A DNA stretch of 50,622 nt from Bacteroidales bacterium (GTDB taxonomy: Bacteria > Bacteroidota > Bacteroidia > Bacteroidales > TTA-H9), in the NCBI GenBank assembly GCA_030656615.1, contig JAUSOY010000045.1, positions 1 to 50,622 on the forward strand. The letters are read 5' to 3'. Of this stretch, positions 1 to 8,428 are shown piece after piece (position 1 is the first letter of the stretch; every line of letters starts with the position of its first letter). The translations under genes were made by a program, and so were the position numbers. Below the pieces are notes generated by a model, which had not been told where the DNA came from, did not search any database, and saw only the letters and a program-made list of their open reading frames with translations.

Positions 1-80
1 GCAAATTGCGTATCAAACAATCCTTGTTTCCCACTCGTTTTGTAAGACTGCTTTTTAATGCTTTTTGTGTGCTTTTTCAT
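1..80 (-). CDS. Transposase N-terminus, partial (IS5-like?)
   Basis: The frame starts at ATG 80 and stays open to position 1. It encodes about 26 residues, very rich in Lys at first (MKKHTKSIKK) and ending in GLFDTQF. A basic start followed by a GLFD-type motif resembles IS5-superfamily transposases of Bacteroidota, but that is recognition from memory on a very short piece. The DDE catalytic residues are not in the window. The other IS copy (50566-50622) encodes the same first 19 residues. Confidence 0.5.
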   Translation of the reverse strand, partial: MKKHTKSIKKQSYKTSGKQGLFDTQF

Positions 81-83
81 ACA

Positions 84-105
84 CAAATATAGCTATATAT
101 ATTTG
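84..105. promoter_or_regulatory. Back-to-back -7-like boxes inside the IS end
   Basis: CAAATATA (84-91) and TATATTTG (98-105) form an interrupted inverted repeat, so TATATTTG (matching TAnnTTTG) occurs on both strands. One faces the transposase-like ATG, only 3 bp away; the other faces outward over the IS tip. The same element is present in the right copy at about 50541-50562. Confidence 0.35.
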
Positions 106-117
106 AATTACAACAGT

Positions 118-960
118 TTAATTTATAGAACTCCCCTTTAAACTAAGATCCAGACTTTTAATGTGATGTGTAAGTGCTCCAACAGATATATAGTCTACTC
201 CTGTTTCGGCAAATGCACGTATTGTTTCAAAGGTAATTCCACCAGAAGCCTCTGTTTCATATCTCCCTCCAATGATATCAACAGCATTTTTAAGATTTTC
301 GGGATTAAAATTATCAAGCATAATTCGGTGAACTCCTCCATTATTCATGACTTCCTGGAGTTCTTCAAAATTACGTACTTCAATTTCTATTCTTAAATCC
401 TTATCGTTTTTGGCAAGATATTCCTGAACTGCTTTTATGGCTTTAACAATACCACCGGCAAAATCAACGTGATTATCCTTAATCATTATCATATCAAATA
501 ATCCGAATCTATGATTATGTCCACCACCAATTCGTACGGAGTATTTTTCAATTTCACGGAGGAGGGGAGTTGTTTTTCTAGTATCGAGCAAGCGACAAGG
601 CAAACCCTCCAGAAGTTGAACAATACGATTGGTACTGGTTGCAATGCCGCTCATGCGCTGCATAAAATTCAATGAAAGTCTTTCAGCAGAAAGCAATGAT
701 ATTGATTTGCCTTCAACCGTAAAGACGATATCTCCCGGATTAATAATATCTCCGTCTTTAAAAATTGCATGAAAACGGGTTGATGAGTCCACTTTTTGAA
801 AAACCTTGCGAGCGATATCAATTCCGGCAATGATTCCTGGTTCCTTAACCAATAATCGGGCCCGGCCGGTTCTGTCTTCCGGAATTGTAGCAAGGGATGT
901 ATGGTCGCCGTCGCCAATATCTTCGATAAGAGCGAGTGCAACAATTTCGTCAATACTCAT
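118..960 (-). CDS. nadC: Nicotinate-nucleotide pyrophosphorylase (carboxylating)
   Basis: Quinolinate phosphoribosyltransferase converts quinolinate and PRPP to nicotinate mononucleotide, CO2 and PPi in de novo NAD synthesis in the cytoplasm. At 280 residues it has normal length. Family motifs are visible: DTRKTTP, the GGGHNHRFGL stretch followed by IKDNH, MLDNF, ASGGI and the C-terminal YISVGALTH. It starts 13 bp after the stop of the DUF4783 gene, so the two are probably co-transcribed. The last five codons (G-S-S-I-N) and the stop lie inside the flanking IS end. The natural C-terminus has therefore probably been replaced by a few IS-encoded residues, with little expected effect because the barrel is complete. 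Confidence 0.96.
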   Translation of the reverse strand: MSIDEIVALALIEDIGDGDHTSLATIPEDRTGRARLLVKEPGIIAGIDIARKVFQKVDSSTRFHAIFKDGDIINPGDIVFTVEGKSISLLSAERLSLNFMQRMSGIATSTNRIVQLLEGLPCRLLDTRKTTPLLREIEKYSVRIGGGHNHRFGLFDMIMIKDNHVDFAGGIVKAIKAVQEYLAKNDKDLRIEIEVRNFEELQEVMNNGGVHRIMLDNFNPENLKNAVDIIGGRYETEASGGITFETIRAFAETGVDYISVGALTHHIKSLDLSLKGSSIN

Positions 961-973
961 GAAAATAGTGCGT

Positions 974-1378
974 TTAGTTTTGTGTTTCTTCTATTTGTAA
1001 CTGAACAATTTGCATTTGATTATCCATCTCACGCACAAGATAATAAATACTGAATTTTTTGGATGAACTTGAAAAACGAGCGACGCAATAAGATGATTTT
1101 TCTTTCGATTGACCCTGGCGGTCAACTGTAAAAGTAAGCGGTTTATTGGCTTCAAAAAATTGGCGTAACAAGGTTTCGGTCTGAGTTTTCGAAAACAGAC
1201 CTTCTTTACCAGGTAAAGTTAGATTGACAAAAGATGCAAAATACTTTGATAGCTCTTTTGTATCCGCAGATGACAATGAAGCATTAATTTTTTTATTCAA
1301 ATCCTGCTGGCTTTGCGCAACACTTGCGGGAATACTAGTTGAAAGGATTAGAATAAATATGACGATTTTTTTGAGCAT
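974..1378 (-). CDS. DUF4783 family exported protein
   Basis: A small protein of 134 residues with an N-terminal signal peptide (MLKKIVIFILILSTSIP, then ASVAQS). It is followed by an alpha+beta domain of the DUF4783 type (a SnoaL/NTF2-like fold is my inference). An upstream in-frame start at 1408 would add ten residues in front of the signal peptide, so the ATG at 1378 is preferred. DUF4783 proteins commonly sit next to nadC in Bacteroidota. The function is unknown, and the export signal argues against a direct enzymatic role in NAD synthesis. Confidence 0.85.
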   Translation of the reverse strand: MLKKIVIFILILSTSIPASVAQSQQDLNKKINASLSSADTKELSKYFASFVNLTLPGKEGLFSKTQTETLLRQFFEANKPLTFTVDRQGQSKEKSSYCVARFSSSSKKFSIYYLVREMDNQMQIVQLQIEETQN

Positions 1379-1653
1379 GGCTAATATTTTGGATTGCAAT
1401 CCTGGCAAACACCTGCCGGTTTGAAATGGTTTATGGCTAAATACGCACTCTCCAATAATGAGGAGTTATGTAAAACAATGAAATTCATTTTTTTAGAGTC
1501 TGATTTTGATTTGAATTCTGCAAAAATCAGTCCATTGTATACCATAAGTACAAAGATAAGGCAAAACTTTCCATGTTTTTGGTAGATATCTCCACGAATT
1601 TAAGTGTTTTTTGCACTTTTGCAATTCATAACAACGTAAATCCAGCTTAAAAG

Positions 1654-2127
1654 ATGAAAATCCGCTTCGTACTGAATGGGAAAACGGAAGAAAAGCATAT
1701 CGATCTTGGTTGTCAGATATATGAAAAACGAATAAAGCGTTTTGTAGCATTCGACCAGGTTGTTGTGCCTTCCCCACGATTGCCCTCTTCCGCCAAACCG
1801 ATGCATGTAAAGGAGAAAGAGGCGGAAGTTATGGAAAAAGTTTTTCTGACAGACGAGTACATTATGCTTTTAGATGAAGGTGGTCAGGAGATGACCTCCG
1901 TTGAGTTTTCTGATTTTTTACAGCAAAGAATGAACAGTGGGATTAAAAGTCTTTGTTTTATTGTTGGTGGGCCTCATGGTTTTGCGGATAGTATTCGTCA
2001 GAAATCGAAAGGAAGCCTTTCTCTGTCTAAAATGACATTTCCACATCAACTGGTACGGCTGTTGTTTATGGAGCAATTATACCGGGCTTTCTCAATCCTC
2101 AGAAATGACCCTTATCATCATGCTTGA
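1654..2127 (+). CDS. rlmH: 23S rRNA (pseudouridine-1915-N3)-methyltransferase
   Basis: RlmH is a SPOUT-class methyltransferase that uses SAM to methylate pseudouridine 1915 in helix 69 of 23S rRNA. The length of 157 residues matches the family. The trefoil-knot motifs are present: LDEGGQEMTS, FIVGGPHGF, LSLSKMTFPHQLVR, the EQLYRA helix and the C-terminal NDPYHHA. It is a single-gene unit, divergent from the DUF4783-nadC pair and separated from it by about 275 bp. Confidence 0.97.
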   Translation: MKIRFVLNGKTEEKHIDLGCQIYEKRIKRFVAFDQVVVPSPRLPSSAKPMHVKEKEAEVMEKVFLTDEYIMLLDEGGQEMTSVEFSDFLQQRMNSGIKSLCFIVGGPHGFADSIRQKSKGSLSLSKMTFPHQLVRLLFMEQLYRAFSILRNDPYHHA

Positions 2128-2219
2128 TGAAATAAGTATTATTTGTGTGCGTTGTGATATTAATAATATGGTGTTGATAAGTTGTTATGCAGCCCATACA
2201 CCCTCAGGGATTTAAGAAT

Positions 2220-2227
2220 TAACTTTG
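2220..2227 (+). promoter_or_regulatory. Candidate -7 box (TAACTTTG) upstream of the TPR gene
   Basis: TAACTTTG fits the Bacteroidota -7 consensus TAnnTTTG, 117 bp before the ATG at 2344. I see no good TTG at the -33 distance, so this is a weak call made from the motif alone. Confidence 0.3.
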
Positions 2228-2343
2228 CAATATGCTATTGTAAGATATATGAAGTGATTTCATTCACTGGTTTGTTATTTTGAGTACGCAATTATGAAAC
2301 TGGATGATCGATAATCATCACCAAACTATAAACACCGTTAATA

Positions 2344-5300
2344 ATGAATAACCGAACTGCTTATTATTTTTCGATACTTGCTGTTGTGCTGCTGTTAGTA
2401 CGGCCTGTATCAGGCCAGCAAACCGCAGTTTATCAGGATCCCGAATCGTCATTTAATACCGCTGTTGAACTATACGATAGCGAAAAATATGGCGCGGCAC
2501 AGCGCATTTTTGATGATTTATTGCGAAATATTAGTCTGGTTAAGCCAGAAATTTCCGCATCTGCGGCTTACTACGGCTCTATTTGTGCCTTGCGTCTGTC
2601 GAATCGTGATGCCGGAATGCGGCTCGAAAATTTTATTCGGGAATACCCTACCAGTTCGCGTAGAAATCAGGCATATTTTCACCTAGGAAATTTTTATTTC
2701 GCTGGTAAGTCATATCGGAATGCTATTCAGGCTTATGATAATACTGACGCCTACGAACTGCCTGGCTCAAACCTCACGGAATTTTTTTATAAATCGGGTT
2801 ATTCTTCACTAGAAACCGGTAATACGGCTAAGGCAAAAGAACGTTTTTCGCGTATCAAGGACCATGATTCGGATTATGGTAAAAGTGCATCCTATTATTT
2901 TGGACATATAGCCTACACCGAGAATAAGTACGAGACAGCGCTTACAGAATTTAAAAAACTTACCCAGCACGAAAAGTATAAGAAGCAAGTTCCATATTAT
3001 ATTGCTCAGATTTATTACCGGCAAGGGAAGTACGACGATCTTCTGGAAGTAGCTCCACCCTTATTAAAAAACACCTCTGGTAAAGAAAAATCAGATATTG
3101 CCCGGATGATTGGAGATTCTCATTATCGTAAGGCAAATTATTCGGAGGCCCTGGAGTACTTCGAATTGTACCGTTCAAACAATCGTACACCAGTCACACG
3201 TGAAGAGGCCTATCAGTTGGCCTATGCCAGTTATAAGACCAATGACTATAAAAAGGCAGTAGGATATTTCGAGATTGTTGCCGATCGCAAGGATAGTCTT
3301 GCTCAAAATGCCCTGTATCACCTCGGAGATTGTTATTTAAAAACCGGAAGAAAAGACTTTGCACAGAAAGCATTTTATGATGCATATCAACAGGCTTATG
3401 ACCAAATAACGAAGGAGGATGCATTATTCAATTATGCGAAATTGTGTTACGAGCTTTCTGCAGATCCGTATAATGAGGCTATATCGGCCATTAAGCGGTA
3501 TTTGACGGAATATCCCGAAACCCGAAGGGCGGATGAAGCGAATAAGTATTTGGTAAATCTGGCTTTGATAACAAAAAACTATGCGGATGCATTGATTGCG
3601 CTCGACAATATTAAAGTGAAAGACACCAAGTTAAAGACCGCTCAGCAAAAGGTTCAGTTTTTTCGGGGGATAGAGTTATTTAACTTGAAAAAGTATAATG
3701 ATGCAATCTCCTTTTTTGAAAAGGCGGTACAATCGAATTACGATCAGGCCATTAAACCTCAGGCTTTATATTGGATAGGAGAGTCGTGGTACAGAATGGG
3801 TAATTTTGAGAAAGCCCTGAGCTCGTATAATAATTTTTTATTGCTAAAGGGGACCTACAGCACCTCAGAGTATCCACTCACTCATTATGGAGTTGGCTAT
3901 TGTCTTTTTAAAACAGGGAAGTACGAGCAGGCTGGAGTCAGTTTCAGGAAATTCATTAATCATCCTGCGGCAAAAGATCCGGTTATGGTTAATGATGCTT
4001 ATCTGCGCTCCGGTGATTGTTATTATGTAGAACGCGATTATTCTTCTGCACTCACAAATTACGAGAGAGTTGTTAAAAATGGAGGCTTCGATGGCGATTA
4101 TGCGATGTTTCAGATTGCTTTAGCCAATGGTGTTCAAAAACAATTTGATAAAAAGCGGGAGGCGTTGGAAATTCTGATTAGTAAATATCCAAAATCGCCC
4201 CTGGTCGACGATGCATACTATGAATTGGCTCTCACCGGCTTGGTTCAGAATAAAAATCAGGAAGCCTTGGCGTATCTCCAGAAAATTATCACCAATTATC
4301 CGGCTTCCAACTATACGAGTAAGGCCATGCTCCGTAAAGGATTGATTTATTATAATGATAATCAAAATGACATGGCACTTAATCAGCTAAAGGGCGTGGT
4401 TACGAAATTTCCGGGCACTCCTGACGCAAAAGAAGCCCTTGTGACTATCAGTAATATTTATGTAGAAATGAATCGGGTGAATGATTATCTGTCATATGTA
4501 AGTTCGGTTCCTTTTGCATCCGTTTCAATGGGGAAACAGGATTCCTTACTGTATGTGGCGGCTGAGAATCAATATTTAAAGGGTGATTGTGAAACATCTT
4601 CCAAAGGGTTTTTCAATTATCTCGAAAAGTATCCAAACGGGATTTTTGTCGCTACAGCAGCCTATTATTTAGGAGATTGTGCTGGTAGAAACGGAAAACA
4701 GGATGAAGCATTGCGGGCCTTTGAAAAAGTAATTTCCCAATCGGATGCCAAGTTTAAAGAAAAGGCATTCGGCCGTGCTGCCGCTATTCTTTATAAAAAG
4801 AATGAAATTCAACAGTCGTTAAATTATTACCGGAATTTCGAAAAGTACAGCAGTAGTAAAAACAGTATTCTCGATGCATTACAAGGTCAGATGCGCTGTC
4901 ATTTCCAGCTGAATTCGTATGATTCGGCAATGATAATGGCGAGTCGTTTTATGGCCAGCGAAAAAATTAGCCAGGAGCAGTTGATAGAGGGTCATAGCAT
5001 TATGGCTCGATCGGCATTTCAAATGGGGAATGTAAAATTGGCAGAAAAGGAATTTGGTATACTCACCAAGATTGCCCAAAACGATGCTGCTGCTGAAGCC
5101 CAATATTATCTGGCGTTAATTGCATATGAGAGAAAAGACATGGCGCAGGCCGAAAAAGCAGTGTTTAAACTTGTGAATGATTTCCCTGCAATGGATTTCT
5201 GGAGGGTAAAAGGCTTTATTCTTCTCTCAGATGTGTACGCTGCCAATGGGAATTTATTCCAGGCGAAACAAACCTTACAGAGTATTATTGATAATTATGA

Positions 5301-5352
5301 AGGTGCCGAACTACGCGAAATTGCAATTCAGAAAATGGCTCTTCTAAAATAA
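2344..5352 (+). CDS. Large exported TPR-repeat protein
   Basis: This is a 1002-residue protein with a signal peptide (MNNRTAYYFSILAVVLLLV, cleavage near VSGQQ). Almost the whole chain is tandem tetratricopeptide repeats. The recurring pattern is A-x-Y-x-L-G-x-C-Y followed by A-x-x-x-F, for example YHLGDCYLKTGR and YWIGESWYRMGN. The spacing of about 34-37 residues is like YbgF/BamD-type TPR proteins. No catalytic domain is visible. The outer-membrane barrel gene follows after 20 bp and the pair ends at a strong terminator, so the two form an operon. A periplasmic scaffold working with the barrel is a reasonable inference. The substrate or partner is not known. Confidence 0.9.
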   Translation: MNNRTAYYFSILAVVLLLVRPVSGQQTAVYQDPESSFNTAVELYDSEKYGAAQRIFDDLLRNISLVKPEISASAAYYGSICALRLSNRDAGMRLENFIREYPTSSRRNQAYFHLGNFYFAGKSYRNAIQAYDNTDAYELPGSNLTEFFYKSGYSSLETGNTAKAKERFSRIKDHDSDYGKSASYYFGHIAYTENKYETALTEFKKLTQHEKYKKQVPYYIAQIYYRQGKYDDLLEVAPPLLKNTSGKEKSDIARMIGDSHYRKANYSEALEYFELYRSNNRTPVTREEAYQLAYASYKTNDYKKAVGYFEIVADRKDSLAQNALYHLGDCYLKTGRKDFAQKAFYDAYQQAYDQITKEDALFNYAKLCYELSADPYNEAISAIKRYLTEYPETRRADEANKYLVNLALITKNYADALIALDNIKVKDTKLKTAQQKVQFFRGIELFNLKKYNDAISFFEKAVQSNYDQAIKPQALYWIGESWYRMGNFEKALSSYNNFLLLKGTYSTSEYPLTHYGVGYCLFKTGKYEQAGVSFRKFINHPAAKDPVMVNDAYLRSGDCYYVERDYSSALTNYERVVKNGGFDGDYAMFQIALANGVQKQFDKKREALEILISKYPKSPLVDDAYYELALTGLVQNKNQEALAYLQKIITNYPASNYTSKAMLRKGLIYYNDNQNDMALNQLKGVVTKFPGTPDAKEALVTISNIYVEMNRVNDYLSYVSSVPFASVSMGKQDSLLYVAAENQYLKGDCETSSKGFFNYLEKYPNGIFVATAAYYLGDCAGRNGKQDEALRAFEKVISQSDAKFKEKAFGRAAAILYKKNEIQQSLNYYRNFEKYSSSKNSILDALQGQMRCHFQLNSYDSAMIMASRFMASEKISQEQLIEGHSIMARSAFQMGNVKLAEKEFGILTKIAQNDAAAEAQYYLALIAYERKDMAQAEKAVFKLVNDFPAMDFWRVKGFILLSDVYAANGNLFQAKQTLQSIIDNYEGAELREIAIQKMALLK

Positions 5353-5372
5353 CCAGAAAGCATACTATACCT

Positions 5373-7100
5373 ATGAAATTATATCATTTTAACATAATTC
5401 GTAAGGGGCAAAAGGCCCTTCGCCTTGTTCTTACTTGTCTGGTTGTTTTGCCCGGTCTTAATGCTATCGCGCAAAAGCCCCAAGTTGAAGAGGTTACGAT
5501 TATTGGCATTTTTAATCCAACCATTTCTGATGCCAATAAAATTCTGAGAAATCCGGTTTTACAGGATACTACCATCCCTTTACCAGCAATGAATTATTCG
5601 ATCGTATCGCAGCCACTGGACGTTAGTTTCCCGGTGTATCGCATTGATGCTATGAAGACTGATTTGGATCAGGATAAGGAATTGTTAAAGAACTATATCA
5701 AAGGTGGTTTTGGTAATTTTACGACTCCTTATTTTGAATTCTTTGCCAATAAGCCACAATCTAAAAAAAGCGGTTTTGGTATGCATTATCGTCATATTTC
5801 TTCAAAGAATACTCCGGAGCATTACACAAAAGCCGACATGAGTTCCAATCAGGCCGAAATTTTCGGTAAACTCTTTAGCAGAAATAGCACACTGACTGGC
5901 ACTATCGGTTTCGATCGACTGATGGTTCACCGTTATGGGTTTATTACCGATAGCATTGCCGATTCACTCTTGCCATCCAGTGATCAACTTCGGCAGGTTT
6001 ATACCTTGGTTAATACCCGTCTGGGAATTGAAAGCATGGATTCGAAGCGTTCTGATCTGAATTATAATATATTTTTGGATGCTTATTTTCTTGGAGATAA
6101 GTTTGATACCCGTGAAACGGGCATCGGCTTAAATGGCAAACTCGAAACCAATGTGGATTTGCTGGGTTTTAAAAATTCTCAGACTCTTGGTATGAACTAT
6201 AAAGCCGATATGTGGAGTCAAAAAATGGATACGGCGGCCGGTATCACGAATTCACTGATTAGCCTGCAGCCATATTTTGGAACTTCTGTTGAAGAATATG
6301 AATTATGGTTGGGGCTGAATGCCAGCATTCTGACCGATACGGCCACTGAGTTCAGTGTTTTTCCAAAAATCAAGGGCGCATTGAATATTATACCCAATGT
6401 GCTTCGTCTGTGGGCTGGCATCGATGGTTATTACAGTGCTAACAGCATGCTTACAAATTACCGGACTAATCCTTATATAAGTAGTCAACAGCAGTTTTTG
6501 TTTTCAAAAACGGGTTTCGAGTTTTCCGGAGGCCTGTCATCGAGCCTGGGTCGTTTTTTGGATATGAATATCCGCGTACGAGGAGGAAATACCAACGATG
6601 CTGTTTTCTTTATTAACGATACCACCGAACGCTATCTGAATACTTTTGTGATACAGTCCGATGATGTTGATTATATTGAGGGGGGAATTGAGTTTTCCTT
6701 CAACCGGCGCGATGCATGGCGTGTGCTAATAGGAGCGACCTACACCACAATTTCTACCGATTCGATAGTTAAGCCCTGGCATACTCCGGAAATGGTTTTT
6801 TATGTGAATGGAATGGTGAAAATCACTCCTAAAATGACCTTAACGGCCAATTTAAATGCTTTTGGTAAAATGTTTGCCCGCAATTTTATCTGGAATTCGA
6901 ATTTAAACCGTTTCGACGAACATGCCCCGCTCGAGTTGAATTCATTCCTTGATGCCAGCGTCGGTCTACGATATCAGTTTAATAGTCATTTTTCTGCCTT
7001 CGCTAATTTTAATAATCTTGCCGGAAAGAAATATCAGCGGTGGAATCAATACCCGGTATACGGATTTAATATGTTGGCTGGTATATCTTATTCATTTTAG
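5373..7100 (+). CDS. Outer-membrane beta-barrel protein (TonB-receptor-like, no plug)
   Basis: A 575-residue exported protein with a signal peptide ending near LNAIAQ. A short conserved segment with EEVTIIG and NPTISDANK follows, then alternating hydrophobic/polar strands rich in aromatic residues. It ends FNMLAGISYSF, with the terminal Phe typical of outer-membrane barrels. It is too short for a full TonB-dependent receptor and I see no plug domain. It resembles barrels often annotated as TonB-dependent-receptor-like in Bacteroidota. The gene sits 20 bp behind the large TPR gene, with which it probably functions. Transport or envelope assembly are both possible. I cannot choose between them. 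Confidence 0.82.
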   Translation: MKLYHFNIIRKGQKALRLVLTCLVVLPGLNAIAQKPQVEEVTIIGIFNPTISDANKILRNPVLQDTTIPLPAMNYSIVSQPLDVSFPVYRIDAMKTDLDQDKELLKNYIKGGFGNFTTPYFEFFANKPQSKKSGFGMHYRHISSKNTPEHYTKADMSSNQAEIFGKLFSRNSTLTGTIGFDRLMVHRYGFITDSIADSLLPSSDQLRQVYTLVNTRLGIESMDSKRSDLNYNIFLDAYFLGDKFDTRETGIGLNGKLETNVDLLGFKNSQTLGMNYKADMWSQKMDTAAGITNSLISLQPYFGTSVEEYELWLGLNASILTDTATEFSVFPKIKGALNIIPNVLRLWAGIDGYYSANSMLTNYRTNPYISSQQQFLFSKTGFEFSGGLSSSLGRFLDMNIRVRGGNTNDAVFFINDTTERYLNTFVIQSDDVDYIEGGIEFSFNRRDAWRVLIGATYTTISTDSIVKPWHTPEMVFYVNGMVKITPKMTLTANLNAFGKMFARNFIWNSNLNRFDEHAPLELNSFLDASVGLRYQFNSHFSAFANFNNLAGKKYQRWNQYPVYGFNMLAGISYSF

Positions 7101-7118
7101 TTTATTACCCGGATGTTG

Positions 7119-7160
7119 AAAAAGGGCAATTTGTCACTGACCAGCAAATTGCCCTTTTTT
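7119..7160 (+). terminator. Rho-independent terminator after the TPR/barrel operon
   Basis: A perfect 13-bp stem (7121-7133 with 7145-7157, AAAGGGCAATTTG) has an 11-nt loop and is followed by a run of T. It lies 20 bp after the stop of the barrel gene and closes that operon before the binding-protein gene. Confidence 0.95.
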
Positions 7161-7183
7161 ATGCGTTATGTTATAAAATGGTT

Positions 7184-7191
7184 TATTTTTG
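7184..7191 (+). promoter_or_regulatory. Candidate -7 box (TATTTTTG) for the WtpA-like gene
   Basis: This fits TAnnTTTG, lies just after the preceding terminator and 51 bp before the chosen ATG at 7243. Its position inside the longest open frame supports the shorter start. The -33 element is poor. Confidence 0.45.
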
Positions 7192-7242
7192 CGAATTGAA
7201 AAATCATTCAAGTCGTTATTGGCTTTTATTAAACAGACAATT

Positions 7243-8235
7243 ATGAGCAGGCAAATTTTAGTGATTTCATTTTTCTTATCTGTTTTCCTTATTTCCTGTC
7301 AGGGTAGAGCTGACAAGAATAAGGAAGCAGGGAGTAACGATAGTATTAGCGGTGAACTGATTATATTCCATGCAGGGAGTATGACTGTGCCCGTGAAGGT
7401 AATTGCTGATAGTTTTCAAAAACTTCATCCAACATTAAGGATTTATTCAGAAGCGGCAGGAAGCCGTGAATGTGCCCGTAAGATTTCAGATTTAAAGAAA
7501 CCATGTGATATTATGATTTCGGCCGATTATCTTGTGATAGACAATATGCTTATTCCCGACTATACCGATTGGTCAATTAAATTTGCCAGTAATGAAATGG
7601 TTATCGCCTATTTGCCAGAATCACGCAGATCCTCTGAAATAAATCAAAACAATTGGTTTGAGATTTTAATGAAAAAGGAAGTAGCCTACGGACGTGCTGA
7701 TCCGAATTCCGATCCGTGTGGTTATCGTAGTTTACTTTGTATGCAATTGGCTGAGAAGTTTTATCAGAAACCGGGACTCGAAAAGAGAATGAAGGAAAAG
7801 GACAATAATTATATTCGTCCAAAAGAAATGGATCTTTTAGCCTTACTTGATTCGCATGTTATCGATTATGTTTTTATATACAAGTCGGTGGCTTGTCAGC
7901 ATAAACTTCAATGGCTTGAGTTACCCAATGAGGTCAATTTGAAAAATGCTGCAATTAGTGAATTGTATTTAAGCGTGTCAGTTCAATTAAGTGGTAAAAA
8001 GCCTGGTGAATTCGTTGAGCAAAAAGGTGAGGCTATGCTATATGGTATTACCATGATAAAAACTGCTCCCAATGCAAAGGCTGCTCTTGCTTTTGCTGAG
8101 TTTTTTCTCTCTGCAGATGCTGGTCAGAAATTGCTTGAAGAAAATTGCCAGCCTTCAGTAATTCCTGAACAAGCTACTGGATACGTAATGATTCCGGAAT
8201 CCCTAAAAAAGTATTGCCTTGAACCGGGTGAGTAA
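7243..8235 (+). CDS. wtpA: Tungstate/molybdate ABC-type substrate-binding lipoprotein (WtpA-like)
   Basis: The chosen start at 7243 gives 330 residues with a lipoprotein signal (ILVISFFLSVFLISC, lipobox LISC), so it should be anchored to a membrane. The mature part shows the ModA/WtpA type II binding-protein pattern: LIIFHAGSMTVP near the N-terminus, SEAAGSRECARKI, CDIMISAD, YGRADPNSDPCGYR and VDY-like IDYVFIYKSVA. These motifs are those that coordinate MoO4/WO4 in the WtpA family. An earlier in-frame start at 7189 would precede the promoter-like box and spoil the signal peptide. No permease or ATPase gene is adjacent, so it is an orphan binding protein in this window. Confidence 0.88.
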   Translation: MSRQILVISFFLSVFLISCQGRADKNKEAGSNDSISGELIIFHAGSMTVPVKVIADSFQKLHPTLRIYSEAAGSRECARKISDLKKPCDIMISADYLVIDNMLIPDYTDWSIKFASNEMVIAYLPESRRSSEINQNNWFEILMKKEVAYGRADPNSDPCGYRSLLCMQLAEKFYQKPGLEKRMKEKDNNYIRPKEMDLLALLDSHVIDYVFIYKSVACQHKLQWLELPNEVNLKNAAISELYLSVSVQLSGKKPGEFVEQKGEAMLYGITMIKTAPNAKAALAFAEFFLSADAGQKLLEENCQPSVIPEQATGYVMIPESLKKYCLEPGE

Positions 8236-8262
8236 ATCAGGCTAATGGTTCGATAATAGTGT

Positions 8263-8291
8263 ATCAGGCCGGCCTTATAGGCCGGCCTGAT
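8263..8291 (+). terminator. GC-rich hairpin between convergent genes
   Basis: A perfect 12-bp stem (8263-8274 with 8280-8291, ATCAGGCCGGCC) with a 5-nt loop lies 27 bp after the wtpA stop. It sits between convergent genes. The downstream side is AT-rich rather than a pure T run, so it may act in both directions with moderate efficiency. Confidence 0.75.
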
Positions 8292-8332
8292 TATTAATAT
8301 TAAATCACACAATTATTTACTGCGATTATTGT

Positions 8333-8413
8333 TGCATTGTCAGAATTCAAATAATGAACGAAACCCAATTTTTCAAAATCGGCGTTTATTTGGGTGCATT
8401 GTCAAGGTTCAAA
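8333..8413. repeat. Two 19-bp direct repeats, 62 bp apart
   Basis: Positions 8333-8351 and 8395-8413 share TGCATTGTCA then TTCAAA, differing only at three consecutive bases (16/19 identical). They lie in the non-coding gap between convergent genes. No function is evident. Confidence 0.5.
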
Positions 8414-8428
8414 GTCAAAATCGTATGG

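Larger units (their letters stand above)
1..137 (-). mobile_element. 5' end of an insertion sequence, left copy (partial)
   Basis: Positions 24-137 match 50509-50622 perfectly as a reverse complement (114 bp). The identity stops abruptly at 137/138 inside the last codons of nadC. On the minus strand the repeat carries an ATG at 80 that opens a frame running off the window. This is what is expected of two copies of one IS whose outer tip lies at about 137 here. The tip reads inward as (A)GGGGAGTTCTATAAATT. The 3' end of the element, its other terminal repeat and any target duplication lie outside the window, so the family cannot be fixed. An assembly fold-back is the main alternative. Confidence 0.75.
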
